DNA of 64,000 nt from Microbacterium limosum (GTDB lineage Bacteria > Actinomycetota > Actinomycetes > Actinomycetales > Microbacteriaceae): NCBI RefSeq assembly GCF_036324365.1, contig NZ_CP137080.1, positions 372,001 to 436,000 on the forward strand. The letters are read 5' to 3'. The translations under genes were made by a program, and so were the position numbers. Each line of letters opens with the position of its first letter. The first letter of the stretch is position 1. The notes beneath the pieces were generated by a model. It ran no database searches. It was not told the origin of the DNA and saw only the letters and a list, made by a program, of their open reading frames with translations. Shown piece by piece: positions 1-6,970 of the stretch.

Positions 1-45
1 TCCACCAACTGACGACGCGCGGCACGCTTTCCGTCGCGAGCCTCC

Positions 46-1365
46 TCAGAACGGTGGTGGTTCGCCGTGCGCGTTCGAATGATGATCGTCGGGGGTGAAT
101 CGCACGTGTGGTGGTGTGGGTGGTTGGTCGGTGTAGGTGAGTCCGCCGGGTGAGGTCCATTGCAGGACGCCGCCGTCGTGTTGGGTGACTTTCCAGGGCG
201 TTTCGCCTTTGAGGGTGTGGTGTCTTCGGCACAGGTGGGCAAGGTTTCCGGTGTGGGTTTTCCCGCCGTGGGCGTAGTCGATCGAGTGGTCGAGGTCGCA
301 TCGGTGTGCGGGCTGTCGGCAGCCGGGGAATCGGCAGTGTCGGTCGCGGGCGCGGAGGTATCGTTTCATCTCCGCGGAGGGGGTGTATCGGTCGACGGCG
401 AGGACGCTTCCGGTGATCGGGTCGGTGAGGATCCGGTCCCATCCGGGTGCCCGGGCGGCCAGTTCCCGGGCGGTGTCGGCGTCGATGGGTGTCTTCCCGA
501 CCAGGTCGCCTGGTTCGGTGGTGACGCCGGCGAGGGCGAGGGCGGGGACGGTGACGTTGACGATCGCGGTGATCGCCCCGAGCCCGCCGTATCCGTCGGC
601 CAGTCCTTCCCCGGTTTCGATGTTGGGGGTGGAGGTGAGGAGCATGTCGGCGGCGAGGTCCGCCCGGATCTGATCGAGGGTGCGGGTGTCGGTGGGGTCG
701 AGGTTCTTCACCGCTCGGGCTTGTTGGGTGAGCCGGTCGTGGATCCCGTCGATGAGCACCGCCGGGTGCACGATCGTGACGGATCCCATGCCGTCTTCGA
801 GCACGGTCGTCCATACGCCTCGTCGTGCCCGGGCGGCCCGGTGCCGCTCTGTCAGCGACCCCGGTTGCATCTCCTCCGCCACCGGGGCGAGCGCCGCCCG
901 CAGTCGCCGTGGCGTCATACCTTCGGCCTGCCGGACGGCTTCCGCCTCGAACGCCGCCCGCGCCACCGGGTCTGCCACCGGGGTTCCGAGTTCGGTGATC
1001 ACCCTTACGTGCCGGGCCCCGATCCGCCCCTCACCCCACGCGGTCATCGCCGCCGGGAACTCCCGCACCACCACGGCCGCTTCGCCCATCTGGCGTTGCA
1101 CCGCCCCGTCGGGCTCCCGCGCCGCGACGGCCAGCTCCGCCGCCACCGCCCGCACGGGAAGTTCGGCGTCCTTCGCCGACGCCCGGGGCAGCACCGCCAC
1201 CCGCGACGCCGCCAGCTCGGCCGCTTCCGCCAGCACCCGCGCCACCGCGGCCTGCGCGACCGCTTCCGCCCGCCGCGCCGCGACGTAGCGTTCCGCGAGC
1301 TCCCGCGCGGCGAGATCCACGTCGTCTCCCCAGGGGGTGGACGACGACACCGGGTTCGAATGCAT
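46..1365 (-). CDS. DUF222 / HNH endonuclease domain protein (13E12-type), copy 1
   Basis: A long N-terminal DUF222 helical region (about residues 10-300) is followed by a C-terminal HNH nuclease motif: CRFPGC, then a Cys-Asp-Leu-Asp-His block, an Asn, and CRRHH, which fits zinc ligands and a beta-beta-alpha metal active site. The family is the actinobacterial 13E12 repeat group, whose role is unsettled (putative nuclease, often multicopy). The start is uncertain. ATG at 1365 is preferred because a TATAGT -10-like hexamer lies 7 nt upstream of it, which would give a leaderless mRNA. An in-frame ATG at 1395 (MSEAG) is the alternative and extends the protein by 10 residues. A LexA-like box straddles the 1365 start. 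Its paralogue lies at 9309-10622 in the same orientation. The family call is firm; the function is not. Confidence 0.88.
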   Translation of the reverse strand: MHSNPVSSSTPWGDDVDLAARELAERYVAARRAEAVAQAAVARVLAEAAELAASRVAVLPRASAKDAELPVRAVAAELAVAAREPDGAVQRQMGEAAVVVREFPAAMTAWGEGRIGARHVRVITELGTPVADPVARAAFEAEAVRQAEGMTPRRLRAALAPVAEEMQPGSLTERHRAARARRGVWTTVLEDGMGSVTIVHPAVLIDGIHDRLTQQARAVKNLDPTDTRTLDQIRADLAADMLLTSTPNIETGEGLADGYGGLGAITAIVNVTVPALALAGVTTEPGDLVGKTPIDADTARELAARAPGWDRILTDPITGSVLAVDRYTPSAEMKRYLRARDRHCRFPGCRQPAHRCDLDHSIDYAHGGKTHTGNLAHLCRRHHTLKGETPWKVTQHDGGVLQWTSPGGLTYTDQPPTPPHVRFTPDDHHSNAHGEPPPF

Positions 1366-1371
1366 GTTCGA
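1356..1371 (-). promoter_or_regulatory. LexA (SOS) box-like operator over the DUF222-HNH start
   Basis: On the + strand the 16-mer reads TCGAAT-GCAT-GTTCGA. The actinobacterial SOS box is TCGAAC-N4-GTTCGA, so there is one mismatch. It overlaps the ATG at 1365 and sits directly beside a TATAGT hexamer (complement at 1373-1378), so a bound repressor would cover -10 and +1. M. tuberculosis 13E12 genes are known members of the LexA regulon; control here is inferred. Confidence 0.6.
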
Positions 1372-1516
1372 AACTATAGAACCAGCCTCCGACATCGCCA
1401 CCCGGATTCCGTCCCGAAATCGACCTCTCGCAGAGAATTTGCATGAGATCTCTCTCATCTGTCCTCTGCCCTCTCGTCGCCCCTCCCGCCGTCCCCTCCC
1501 GCCGTCTCCTGACGCT

Positions 1517-1540
1517 GCCCCTTTGCCGGTGGCAAGGGGC
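1517..1540. terminator. Hairpin in the 1.4-1.66 kb intergenic stretch
   Basis: GCCCCTTTGCC and GGCAAGGGGC pair around a GGT loop with one bulged T. There is no T-run, so it may be a terminator or simply a structured spacer. The rest of 1396-1659 shows nothing recognisable beyond the promoter of the DUF222 gene. Confidence 0.3.
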
Positions 1541-1659
1541 CGTTCCGGCCCCGCGGCAGCCCCCGATCGCAGCGCCGCGCTCAGCGGTCCTCCTTGCGGC
1601 GCGTCGGGCCCCCGTCAACCCGTTTGCGTCAGCGGCGAGGTTCGCGTGGACTGGGCGGC

Positions 1660-1812
1660 ATGGATAGAGACAACCCGCCCATCGAGCCCGGTCCAGAGCC
1701 CGACACGACGGATGCCGGCGAACCGGACGACACTGACGAGCGCCACGGCACCGCGGGCCAAACGCCCGTCGTCGACTCCGAAGGCAACGTCGGGAGCGCC
1801 CCGACGGCCTGA
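1660..1812 (+). CDS. Small acidic hypothetical protein (50 aa)
   Basis: This short ORF encodes a very acidic, proline-rich peptide (MDRDNPPIEPGPEPDTTDAG...) without hydrophobic segments. Similar small Asp/Glu/Pro-rich proteins are common in Microbacteriaceae, and the gene at 46847 has the same character. The last six codons (GSAPTA) and the stop lie in a 25-bp sequence repeated exactly after the next gene. Only a weak ribosome-binding site is visible, so the gene is plausible but unproven. No function can be assigned. Confidence 0.45.
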   Translation: MDRDNPPIEPGPEPDTTDAGEPDDTDERHGTAGQTPVVDSEGNVGSAPTA

Positions 1813-1815
1813 CGC
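1791..1815. repeat. 25-bp exact direct repeat, left copy
   Basis: This copy is identical to 2299-2323. It begins CGGGAGCGCCCCGACG and ends CCTGACGC. The two copies flank the PH-domain gene; this one contains the stop codon of the small acidic ORF. Confidence 0.85.
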
Positions 1816-1912
1816 GCATTCCGGTAACCACTCGCCCTGGCCTTCCCCTTCCTCGCGATCTGCGGTAGCTGGCTCAAGGGCACGGCGACCAGCACCTCGT
1901 TAGCCTGAGGGG

Positions 1913-2293
1913 ATGCCGATCGAGACATCAGCCATCCTGTCCTGGACCCTCCAACAAGAGATCCCGATCCCCGACGACGTCAGCGCTCTCCTCGTCGAAG
2001 GCGAACAGCCGGTGGCGTCCTTCAAGACGTTCCGAGACTCCGCCACATTCACGACGAAGCGTCTGATCGTTCGTGATGCTCAGGGAATCACGGGCAAGAA
2101 GGTCGAGATCTATTCACTTCCCTACTCGGCGATCAACATGTGGTCGACCGAGAACGCGGGCGGATTCCTCGACCGTGACGCGGAGGTGGAGTTGTGGACG
2201 CGCGCGGGTCACATCAAGGTGAAGATCACGAAGGGTGCCGACATCCGCCGCATCGACAGCCTGATCGCGTGGGCGGTGCTGCAGCCCCATTGA
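1913..2293 (+). CDS. PH-domain protein (bacterial PH family, YvbH-like)
   Basis: The 126-residue soluble protein has the pattern of the bacterial pleckstrin-homology family: an N-terminal helix, then strands around FKTFRDSATFTTKRLIVRD, IYSLPYSAINMWSTE and VELWTRAGHIKVKI, and a C-terminal helix (IRRIDSLIAWAVL). The length suits a single-domain member. Its function is unknown; family members occur as stand-alone cytosolic proteins. It starts at ATG 1913. It is bracketed by a 25-bp direct repeat, so it may have arrived as a small cassette. A hairpin follows the stop. Confidence 0.8.
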   Translation: MPIETSAILSWTLQQEIPIPDDVSALLVEGEQPVASFKTFRDSATFTTKRLIVRDAQGITGKKVEIYSLPYSAINMWSTENAGGFLDRDAEVELWTRAGHIKVKITKGADIRRIDSLIAWAVLQPH

Positions 2294-2298
2294 GAATC

Positions 2299-2323
2299 CG
2301 GGAGCGCCCCGACGGCCTGACGC
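2299..2323. repeat. 25-bp exact direct repeat, right copy
   Basis: This copy is identical to 1791-1815 and starts six bases after the PH-domain gene. Sequences just outside the repeats differ, so the identity is sharply bounded. Confidence 0.85.
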
Positions 2324-2327
2324 TCCC
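2300..2327 (+). terminator. Hairpin after the PH-domain gene
   Basis: GGGAGCG (2300-2306) pairs with CGCTCCC (2321-2327) across a 14-base loop, directly after the stop at 2293. There is no clear T-tract. It overlaps the right copy of the 25-bp repeat; the left copy lacks the second arm. Confidence 0.4.
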
Positions 2328-2459
2328 ACCCTCCCCACGCGCCAACCTCCCCCCACGCCCGCGCCCCGGCGCAGACGACGCGGCGAGTCCACCCGGCAAC
2401 AGTCCGAGGGCCGTGTAGGACAGGATGAGCACATCCTGCTTCCTCAGGGGGTGAGCCAT

Positions 2460-3503
2460 ATGGATGGCCAGATCGAGTTCGATTTCCGGACGCGCGACAC
2501 CGACGCTGCCGTGCAGCACCTCCGTCAGAGCTATGGGCGACTAAGCATCCGCGGCGCTGTGGACTACGGCGTCTCTGTGTCCGGGGACCGATGTTTCTCC
2601 GTCGGCACCGTCCTGCTCGGGGGCGATTTCGCGATCAACGGCATCGTCGACGGCTTCACCGTCGTCGTGGGACCGGATCGTTATCGCTGGCAGGTCGACG
2701 AGGATCGGGGCGACCTGGGGCAGGGCCCGGTCCTCTTCCATCCCCATATCCCGCTGCAGACGTACGTCGACAGGGTGCGGGTCACCGCCGTTCGCTTCGA
2801 CACCCGCGAGCTGGAGCGCCTGGCCAGGCGTGCGTTCGACAATCCCCACCTCCACCTCGGGTTCGATGGTTCTCGTCCGATCTCCCGACGGCATGGCGAG
2901 CGGTGGTCGCCGCTTCTGCGCTCGATCGCGAGCCAGCGGGACGAGATAGTTCACAACGACCTGCTTCGCGCCTCCGCCTATCGACAGCTCGCGGTGGCGA
3001 CGCTGGGAATCTTCCGCTTCGAACGCACGACGCCCCGCCGATCTGTGACCTCGCGCGGGGCGGCGGTCGCATACCGGGCGGCGGTCGCCTTCATCGAGGA
3101 GAACGCCGCGCTTCCCATCACGGTCGAAGACGTCGCCGCCGTCGCCGGAGTGTCGTCCATGAGGCTCGGGCAGATCTTCATGGAACACGCCTCGCCGCCC
3201 GAGAGCCCGCGCGCGTGCATCCGGCGCGTCCGATTGGCGGCGGCGCGACGTGACATCTCCCGGTGGGAGCCCGAGGAGTTCACTCTCGGCGACGTCGCAG
3301 CCCGATGGGGATTCACGCAGCAGGGCCTCGTGCGCCAGTATCGGCGTGCATTCGGCGTCGACCTGCGCGACTGCGAGGGCGAGGCGGCCTCGGGCGGGGC
3401 GAACGGTCAGGCTCCCACGGCGATGGCGCCCGCCGCACGCGCCCTGGCCCCCGCGCCGCGAAACAGCGTGGCCGAGGGAGACTCGCCGAACCGCTCCGCG
3501 TAG
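2460..3503 (+). CDS. AraC-family transcriptional regulator
   Basis: The protein has an N-terminal sensor-like half and a C-terminal AraC/XylS double helix-turn-helix. The first HTH is ITVEDVAAVAGVSSMRLGQIF, the second FTLGDVAARWGFTQQGLVRQYRRAFGV. It would bind DNA and activate or repress a nearby catabolic gene; the effector is unknown. ATG 2460 is chosen because AGGGGG lies 8-9 bases upstream; GTG 2451 is also in frame. After the second HTH the frame continues about 45 residues into low-complexity sequence and overlaps the 3' end of the convergent regulator at 3407 by 97 bases. This tail is probably not conserved. Confidence 0.85.
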   Translation: MDGQIEFDFRTRDTDAAVQHLRQSYGRLSIRGAVDYGVSVSGDRCFSVGTVLLGGDFAINGIVDGFTVVVGPDRYRWQVDEDRGDLGQGPVLFHPHIPLQTYVDRVRVTAVRFDTRELERLARRAFDNPHLHLGFDGSRPISRRHGERWSPLLRSIASQRDEIVHNDLLRASAYRQLAVATLGIFRFERTTPRRSVTSRGAAVAYRAAVAFIEENAALPITVEDVAAVAGVSSMRLGQIFMEHASPPESPRACIRRVRLAAARRDISRWEPEEFTLGDVAARWGFTQQGLVRQYRRAFGVDLRDCEGEAASGGANGQAPTAMAPAARALAPAPRNSVAEGDSPNRSA

Positions 3504-4417
3504 CGGGCGGCGAAGCGCCCGGGGTGGGGGAGTCCCCACCGGGCGGCGACGTCTGACACGAGCAGTTCGGCAGACTCCGGATGCCGCAGGTTCCGCCGCG
3601 CGTACGCCAGACGGATGTCGCGGAGCATGCCCGACGGCGTGTGCGCCCAGCGGCTCTGAAAGCGCTTCTCGAGCGTTCGCAGGCCCACCCCCGCCTCGTC
3701 GGCGATGTCGCCGATGGACGCGCCGGATGCGGCGCGCCTGTGCATCAGCGAGAGCACTCGGTGCACGGAGGCGTCGGGGTCGGACGCGAGCGCGTCATCC
3801 AGCTCGCTCGTGTACTCGTGCCGCCCCGCGCGGAGTAGGCCCCTCACCACCGCGTCGGTCAGGGTCGGACCGACGAGCGGATCGTCCTCCTCGCGAAGTC
3901 GTGCCCACCAGTCGAGCCGCCGCGCGAGAGCCGCCCATTCCCTGCCCGCCGCGCTCGTGACGTCCACGGCGCCGTGGAAACCGATCGGCCGCTGGATGCT
4001 GTGACCGAGGATCGAGGCGAGCGCGTTCTCCAGATGCGCGCTCTGCACCTTCACCGCGAGAAGCCTCGCCGGCGTCCTCCAGCCGTCCACGCGAGACGGG
4101 GCCGCCGGCCCGTGCACGACGGCCTGACGTGTCGTGGCCCGGTGCTCGCGGCCCGCGTAGCTCATCAGCACGTCCCCATAGAGGGGGAGGTTCACCTGGT
4201 ACGAGTCGAGGAACTCGGCGGCGCGGATGCTCACGGGCGTGCGGTACTCGAGCGCGCCGATGACGATCGGTCCGATCGTCGAGGCGCGCAGATGCATCCC
4301 GAATCCCTCGCCGCGGTCACGCAGGCGGAGGACGTGCGGATGGTAGACGCCGGCGCCGATCGCGATGGCGTCATCGATCGACCGGGTGTTCACATTGACC
4401 GCGGCGAACTCATTCAC
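3407..4417 (-). CDS. AraC-family transcriptional regulator
   Basis: An N-terminal AraC-binding-type domain (about residues 1-200, PSRVDGW, QVNLPLYGDVLMSY) precedes a C-terminal AraC HTH (SIGDIADEAGVGLRTLEKRF and LVSDVAARWGLPHPGRFAARY). It is divergent from the aldehyde dehydrogenase at 4582, which is the likely target. GTG 4417 is preferred because GGAG lies 7 bases upstream; TTG 4423 is the longer in-frame choice. Its 3' end overlaps the other AraC gene tail to tail. The family is certain; the ligand is unknown, possibly the substrate or product of the dehydrogenase. Confidence 0.88.
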   Translation of the reverse strand: MNEFAAVNVNTRSIDDAIAIGAGVYHPHVLRLRDRGEGFGMHLRASTIGPIVIGALEYRTPVSIRAAEFLDSYQVNLPLYGDVLMSYAGREHRATTRQAVVHGPAAPSRVDGWRTPARLLAVKVQSAHLENALASILGHSIQRPIGFHGAVDVTSAAGREWAALARRLDWWARLREEDDPLVGPTLTDAVVRGLLRAGRHEYTSELDDALASDPDASVHRVLSLMHRRAASGASIGDIADEAGVGLRTLEKRFQSRWAHTPSGMLRDIRLAYARRNLRHPESAELLVSDVAARWGLPHPGRFAARYAERFGESPSATLFRGAGARARAAGAIAVGA

Positions 4418-4581
4418 AGACAAACTCCATTGTTGACGTCTTCAAGTATCTCCGGATGCGGCGACCCCCACAAGCAGGCCGGAGCGGGTGTTGTCCGAAA
4501 TGCGAATCGACGCTTGCTCCCCGCGTCGCGGGGCCGCACCATCAGTCCCACACCCGACCGGACTCTCGAAGAGGAGACGAC

Positions 4582-6069
4582 ATGACAGAGACGTCGACAG
4601 CGCCTGAAACCACCGCGATCCGCACCGACCTGCTGATCGGCGGCGAATGGCAGCAGCCCGCGGCGGGCGAGCGGATGGACGTCACCGATCCGGCCACGGG
4701 TGAGGTCATCGGCGAGGTGGCCGGGGCGACGGTCGCCGACGTCGACGCGGCGGTCGCGGCGGCCCGGAAGGCGTTCGACGACGGCGGCTGGTCGAGGATC
4801 TCGGGCCGTGAGCGCTCTCGCGTGCTCCTGCGGGTCGCGGCGCTCATCCGCGAGCGGTCCGAGGAGCTCGCGCAGGCGGAGAGCCCGGACGTCGGCAAGC
4901 CGATCATGTTCACGCGGATGATCGACGTGCCGACCGCGGCGGATCAGTTCGAGTACTTCGCCAGCCTCGCGCAGCATCTCGACGGGGCCGTACGCGAGAC
5001 CCCGCTGCCCGCGTTCGCGTTCACGCGCCGTGAGCCCCGGGGGGTGGTCGCGGCGATCAGCCCCTTCAACTTCCCCCTCATCCTCTCGAGCTCGAAGCTG
5101 GCTCCCGCGCTCGCCGCGGGCAACACGGTGGTGCACAAGCCGGCACCGCAGACGCCCCTCAGCGCCCTGCTGATGGCCGACATCCTTCGCGAGGCCGGCG
5201 TGCCCGCGGGCGTCTACAACCTCGTGATCGGCCCGGGGCCCGAACTCGGCGACGCCCTCGTGCGCCACCCCGACGTCGACATGGTCGCGTTCACCGGCTC
5301 GACGGCGGTCGGTCGCATCGTCGCGCGCACCGCCGGCGAGCACCTCAAGCCGGTCGCGGCCGAGCTCGGGGGCAATGCGGCGAACATCGTCTTCGCCGAC
5401 GCCGACCTCGACAAGGCGATCGGCGCGGTGATCAACGCCTTCGTGTTCAACACGGGGCAGTTCTGCATGGCGGGGCCGCGGCTCCTCGTGGATCGGTCGC
5501 TGTACGAGACGGTGGTCGGCATCCTGGGCAACGCGGTGGGCGGGGTGCCGCTCGGGCGCCCCAGCGACCCCGGCACCGTGATCGGTCCGGTGGCGAGCCG
5601 TGCGCAGCTCGAGCGTATCGAGCAGATGGTGCAGGATGCCGTGGCCGCCGGCGGCACCGTCGTCACCGGCGGTCACAGGGTCGAGCTCGACGGCGGCTTC
5701 TACTACGCGCCGACCGTCATCGCGGGGCTCGACAACGATGCCGTCGCCGTGAAGGAGGAGGTCTTCGGCCCCGTGCTGACGGTTCAGCCGTTCGACACCG
5801 AGGAGGAGGCGATCCGCCTCGCGAACAGTACCCCCTACGGCCTGGCGGCGGGCGTGCAGACCGGCAGCATCAGCCGGGCCCACCGCGTGGCCAACAGGCT
5901 CGAGGCCGGAATCATCTGGGTCAACGGGTGGGCGATGCTCGATCCGGCCGTCCCCTTCGGGGGCGTGAAGGCGTCGGGCTGGGGTCGCGAGAGCGGACCC
6001 GAGGCGCTGGAATCCTTCACCCGATCGAAGTCGGTGATCGTCACGATCGACCCGGAGGACGCAGCCTAA
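4582..6069 (+). CDS. NAD(P)-dependent aldehyde dehydrogenase
   Basis: The 495-residue protein is a full-length aldehyde dehydrogenase that oxidises an aldehyde to its carboxylate. Visible features are the ISPFNFP cofactor-fold segment, FTGSTAVGR, the general-base Glu in AAELGGNAANIV and the catalytic Cys in FNTGQFCMAG (about residue 294), then the EEVFGPVL and PFGGVKASGWGRE ends. It resembles benzaldehyde/vanillin-type or betaine-type members; the substrate cannot be read. ATG 4582 follows GAGGAG at good spacing, and earlier in-frame codons lack a ribosome site. The divergent AraC gene across a 164-bp gap suggests substrate-induced expression. Confidence 0.93.
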   Translation: MTETSTAPETTAIRTDLLIGGEWQQPAAGERMDVTDPATGEVIGEVAGATVADVDAAVAAARKAFDDGGWSRISGRERSRVLLRVAALIRERSEELAQAESPDVGKPIMFTRMIDVPTAADQFEYFASLAQHLDGAVRETPLPAFAFTRREPRGVVAAISPFNFPLILSSSKLAPALAAGNTVVHKPAPQTPLSALLMADILREAGVPAGVYNLVIGPGPELGDALVRHPDVDMVAFTGSTAVGRIVARTAGEHLKPVAAELGGNAANIVFADADLDKAIGAVINAFVFNTGQFCMAGPRLLVDRSLYETVVGILGNAVGGVPLGRPSDPGTVIGPVASRAQLERIEQMVQDAVAAGGTVVTGGHRVELDGGFYYAPTVIAGLDNDAVAVKEEVFGPVLTVQPFDTEEEAIRLANSTPYGLAAGVQTGSISRAHRVANRLEAGIIWVNGWAMLDPAVPFGGVKASGWGRESGPEALESFTRSKSVIVTIDPEDAA

Positions 6070-6132
6070 GCCGCGCAGCGCGGGCCGCCGTTCTTCGCGA
6101 GCGGAGGCGACCGCGAGCGTGAACGAGGCGGC

Positions 6133-6165
6133 GGGGCGCCGAGCTATATTCTGGCTCGGCGCCCC
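6133..6165 (+). terminator. Strong 12-bp hairpin after the aldehyde dehydrogenase
   Basis: GGGGCGCCGAGC (6133-6144) pairs perfectly with GCTCGGCGCCCC (6154-6165) around the loop TATATTCTG. The loop contains a TATATT that could also serve as a -10 for the next gene. There is no T-run. Confidence 0.5.
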
Positions 6166-6201
6166 GAGTGCGTGCGCAGAGAATGACCCCCAGGAGCGTC
6201 C

Positions 6202-6936
6202 GTGACCGAACTGACCCGTCCCGCAATCTCACCCGAATCGGCGCCGGCGACGCAGCCCGCAGCGGAGGAGGCGCAGCCGCGCCGGCTGTCGTCGTTCTTC
6301 GGCGATCTCGAGCTGCTCGTCGTCGTGCTCCTGGGCATCGTGTCGGTCGCGACGGCGTACACGTCGTTCCAGGCGGCGCTGTATGACGGATTGTCGGCCT
6401 CGGCGTACTCGCAGGCGCAGAACTCGCAGACCGAGGCGGAGTCGCTCTACCTCGAAGCGAACCAGACCTACATCCGCGACACCGAGACGTGGTCGCGGCT
6501 GACAGAGCTGAGCATCGACATGGACAGCGCCGACCCTGTTCTGGCGGCCTCGGCCGAGGCGAAGTTCGACACGCTGCACTTCGTCGCCGTCGACGAGGCT
6601 CTCGATGCCGCGATCATCTGGTCGGACGAGCAGAACGCCGAGGGCGGCGACTACGTGAGCCCGTTCGACTCCGAGGAGTACCTCGGTGCCCGCTTCTCGA
6701 TGTGGTCGGTCGAGGACGAGCGCAGCGACGCCTTCTTCGCCGACGCCGAGCGCTACAACACGTACGGCGACCGCCTGCAGTTGAGTACCGTGCTCATGGC
6801 TGTCAGCCTCTTCCTCCTCGGTGTCGCGGCCGTGGTGAGGGGCCGGCGCACGCAGTGGATGCTCATCGGCTTCGGGGTGACGATCGCCCTGACGGCGACG
6901 GTGCTGAACAGCTTCGTCCCCTTCGTCTGGTTCTGA
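6202..6936 (+). CDS. Membrane protein of unknown function (DUF4337-like)
   Basis: The 244-residue protein has a short Pro/Ala-rich cytoplasmic N-terminus, a first membrane segment (LLVVVLLGIVSVATAYTSF, about 36-56), a long hydrophilic acidic region (about 60-190) rich in Glu/Asp/Ser, and two C-terminal membrane segments (LSTVLMAVSLFLLGVAAVV and MLIGFGVTIALTATVL). This topology resembles the DUF4337 group, which has no known function. GTG 6202 follows AGGAG by six bases. It is probably monocistronic, with a hairpin upstream and a convergent DUF4012 gene downstream. Confidence 0.7.
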   Translation: MTELTRPAISPESAPATQPAAEEAQPRRLSSFFGDLELLVVVLLGIVSVATAYTSFQAALYDGLSASAYSQAQNSQTEAESLYLEANQTYIRDTETWSRLTELSIDMDSADPVLAASAEAKFDTLHFVAVDEALDAAIIWSDEQNAEGGDYVSPFDSEEYLGARFSMWSVEDERSDAFFADAERYNTYGDRLQLSTVLMAVSLFLLGVAAVVRGRRTQWMLIGFGVTIALTATVLNSFVPFVWF

Positions 6937-6970
6937 GCCGACGCACGCCCCGCTTCCGGCCTGTTCGGCT

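Noticed and set aside
1629..1928. A 99-codon minus-strand frame across the small acidic ORF
   Set aside because: It lacks a ribosome site and domain, and it overlaps both the acidic ORF and the PH-gene start.
4414..5883. Long minus-strand open frame opposite the aldehyde dehydrogenase
   Set aside because: It is a GC-driven shadow: Arg/His/Asp-rich, no domain, and it lies opposite a clear ALDH gene.
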